From Helicobacter sp. (GTDB taxonomy: Bacteria; Campylobacterota; Campylobacteria; Campylobacterales; Helicobacteraceae): a stretch of 23,333 nt of DNA. A program made the position numbers and the translations under genes. The stretch lies in NCBI GenBank assembly GCA_014799985.1, contig JAAVGZ010000066.1, forward strand, positions 1-23,333, written 5' to 3'. Shown here one piece after another: positions 22,875 through 23,333 of the stretch; positions within the stretch are counted from its first letter, which is position 1; each line of letters begins with the position of its first letter. Below the pieces are notes generated by a model. That model saw only the letters and a list, made by a program, of their open reading frames with translations. It did no database searches and was not told the origin of the DNA.

Positions 22875-23052
22875 CAAAAATGGACTTTGTCGTTATCGAA
22901 TATGGACACTATGGACATTGCGAATCCTTAAACGTGGAAGCGGGCGCTGCTGGCGCGCCTCATTCAAGTCATAAGGGATTCTAGCTAAAGTTAATTAAAC
23001 TAATATAAATCCGCATGTTTCTTGTTTGTGTGCGCTTGCAATGACATGTTTT
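22875..23052. other. Non-coding stretch after the G tract
   Basis: It has no convincing gene. A 34-codon frame from ATG 22880 to a stop at 22982-22984 has no ribosome-binding site. TATGGACA occurs twice in tandem near 22910. From about 22985 the sequence is AT-rich, and a half copy of the family A arm (GCTTGCAATGACATG) lies near 23034-23047. Confidence 0.4.
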
Positions 23053-23054
23053 TG

Positions 23055-23160
23055 TGTCATTGCGAGCGCTAGCGAAGCAATCAAACGGCATAGAACCCCC
23101 ATGATTCTAGCTTCGTATACGGTTGATTGCCACGCATTCTAACGAATGCTCGCAATGACA
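23055..23160. repeat. Dispersed palindromic repeat, family A, copy 7
   Basis: It begins TGTCATTGCGAGCGCTAG and ends GAATGCTCGCAATGACA. The right arm (CGCATTCTAACGAATGCTCG) closely matches copy 1 at 53-151, and the centre contains CATGATTCTAGCTTCGTATA, which is the inverse of part of copy 2. Confidence 0.85.
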
Positions 23161-23163
23161 AAT

Positions 23164-23192
23164 AGAGATGTTTCGCTTCGCTCAACATGACA
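23164..23192. repeat. Dispersed inverted repeat, family C, copy 3
   Basis: AGAGATGTTTCGCTTCGCTC followed by AACATGACA, as at 12962-12991. It directly follows family A copy 7, the same neighbourhood seen at 12962-13098. Confidence 0.75.
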
Positions 23193-23272
23193 GAATCCCC
23201 AGAAAAAGCGCGCGCAAAGCTATGGCGAAGCCACAGCACAGCGCCGCTTTGAATATTGCAATTTTTGATTCT

Positions 23273-23322
23273 CCATTGTTCATAGATTCTATCTTCCCAA
23301 CCACAGCGCGCACGTCTATGTT
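23273..23322. repeat. Partial copy of the long hairpin element (family D)
   Basis: The left arm with CCACAGCGCGCACGTCTATG and its upstream flank match 12678-12727. The window then ends after a different short sequence, so the right arm is missing or lies elsewhere. A related CCACAGCACAGCGCC segment lies at 23231-23245. Confidence 0.55.
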
Positions 23323-23333
23323 CTCATATTAAC

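Noticed and set aside
22803..22880. Functional tRNA-Cys gene
   Set aside because: The T-arm and 3' acceptor half are missing and the anticodon loop appears one base short.
22880..22925. Possible sigma-28 -10 (TTCGATAA on the minus strand) for the methyltransferase gene
   Set aside because: No -35 lies at the required distance; the nearest TAAG is about 26 bases away instead of about 15.
22880..22984. Short frame after the G tract as the 3' end of a phase-variable gene
   Set aside because: It has only 34 codons from the ATG, no ribosome-binding site, and the frame upstream of the tract soon hits a stop; no family is recognisable.

Overview
The window reads as chromosomal DNA from a Helicobacter-like member of the Campylobacterota. 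The ribonucleotide reductase alpha chain closely follows what I recall of the H. pylori protein. A pseI/pseH pair (pseudaminic acid for flagellin glycosylation) is present, a putative RpoN promoter of the Helicobacter/Campylobacter type lies inside one operon, and a G12 homopolymer of the phase-variation kind sits near the right end. Base composition is well above H. pylori in several genes, so one of the higher-GC Helicobacter species is likelier; I cannot name the species.

Left part (1-11244): after a repeat-filled edge (1-290) come a protein of unknown function (418-1611, +), a convergent large FAD/4Fe-4S D-2-hydroxyacid (D-lactate type) dehydrogenase (1608-4583, -), a short-chain dehydrogenase (4710-5477, +), typA/bipA (5539-7338, +), nrdA (7394-9820, +) and a PIN-PhoH ATPase (9832-11244, +). 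Most of this is housekeeping. GC content drops sharply inside typA near 7020.

Middle part (11245-13146): about 1.9 kb dominated by dispersed inverted repeats of at least six families. It holds one AT-richer gene, a secreted six-repeat MORN/YwqK-type protein (11765-12364, -).

Right part (13147-19928, -): a compact block read from right to left. A PrtD-type ABC exporter, an HlyD-type adaptor, a TolC-type outer-membrane channel and a TPR protein come first, with 11-bp gaps or overlaps. A 51-bp gap follows, containing a good match to a sigma-54 promoter. Then come a 77-residue protein of unknown function, pseH and pseI, each overlapping the next. A type I secretion apparatus and two flagellin-glycan enzymes thus share one directional cluster, with a possible flagellar-type promoter between them. 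No type I substrate is visible in the window.

Beyond it lie a membrane-anchored, possibly SIMPL-like protein (20024-20860, -), divergent lysA (20938-22182, +) and an integral-membrane ICMT/PEMT-type methyltransferase (22185-22790, -). The right edge (22791-23333) has no convincing gene. It carries a tRNA-like 5' fragment, the G12 tract and further copies of the dispersed repeats.

Start codons were chosen by hand from ribosome-binding sites. Family names rest on motif recognition, not on searches.
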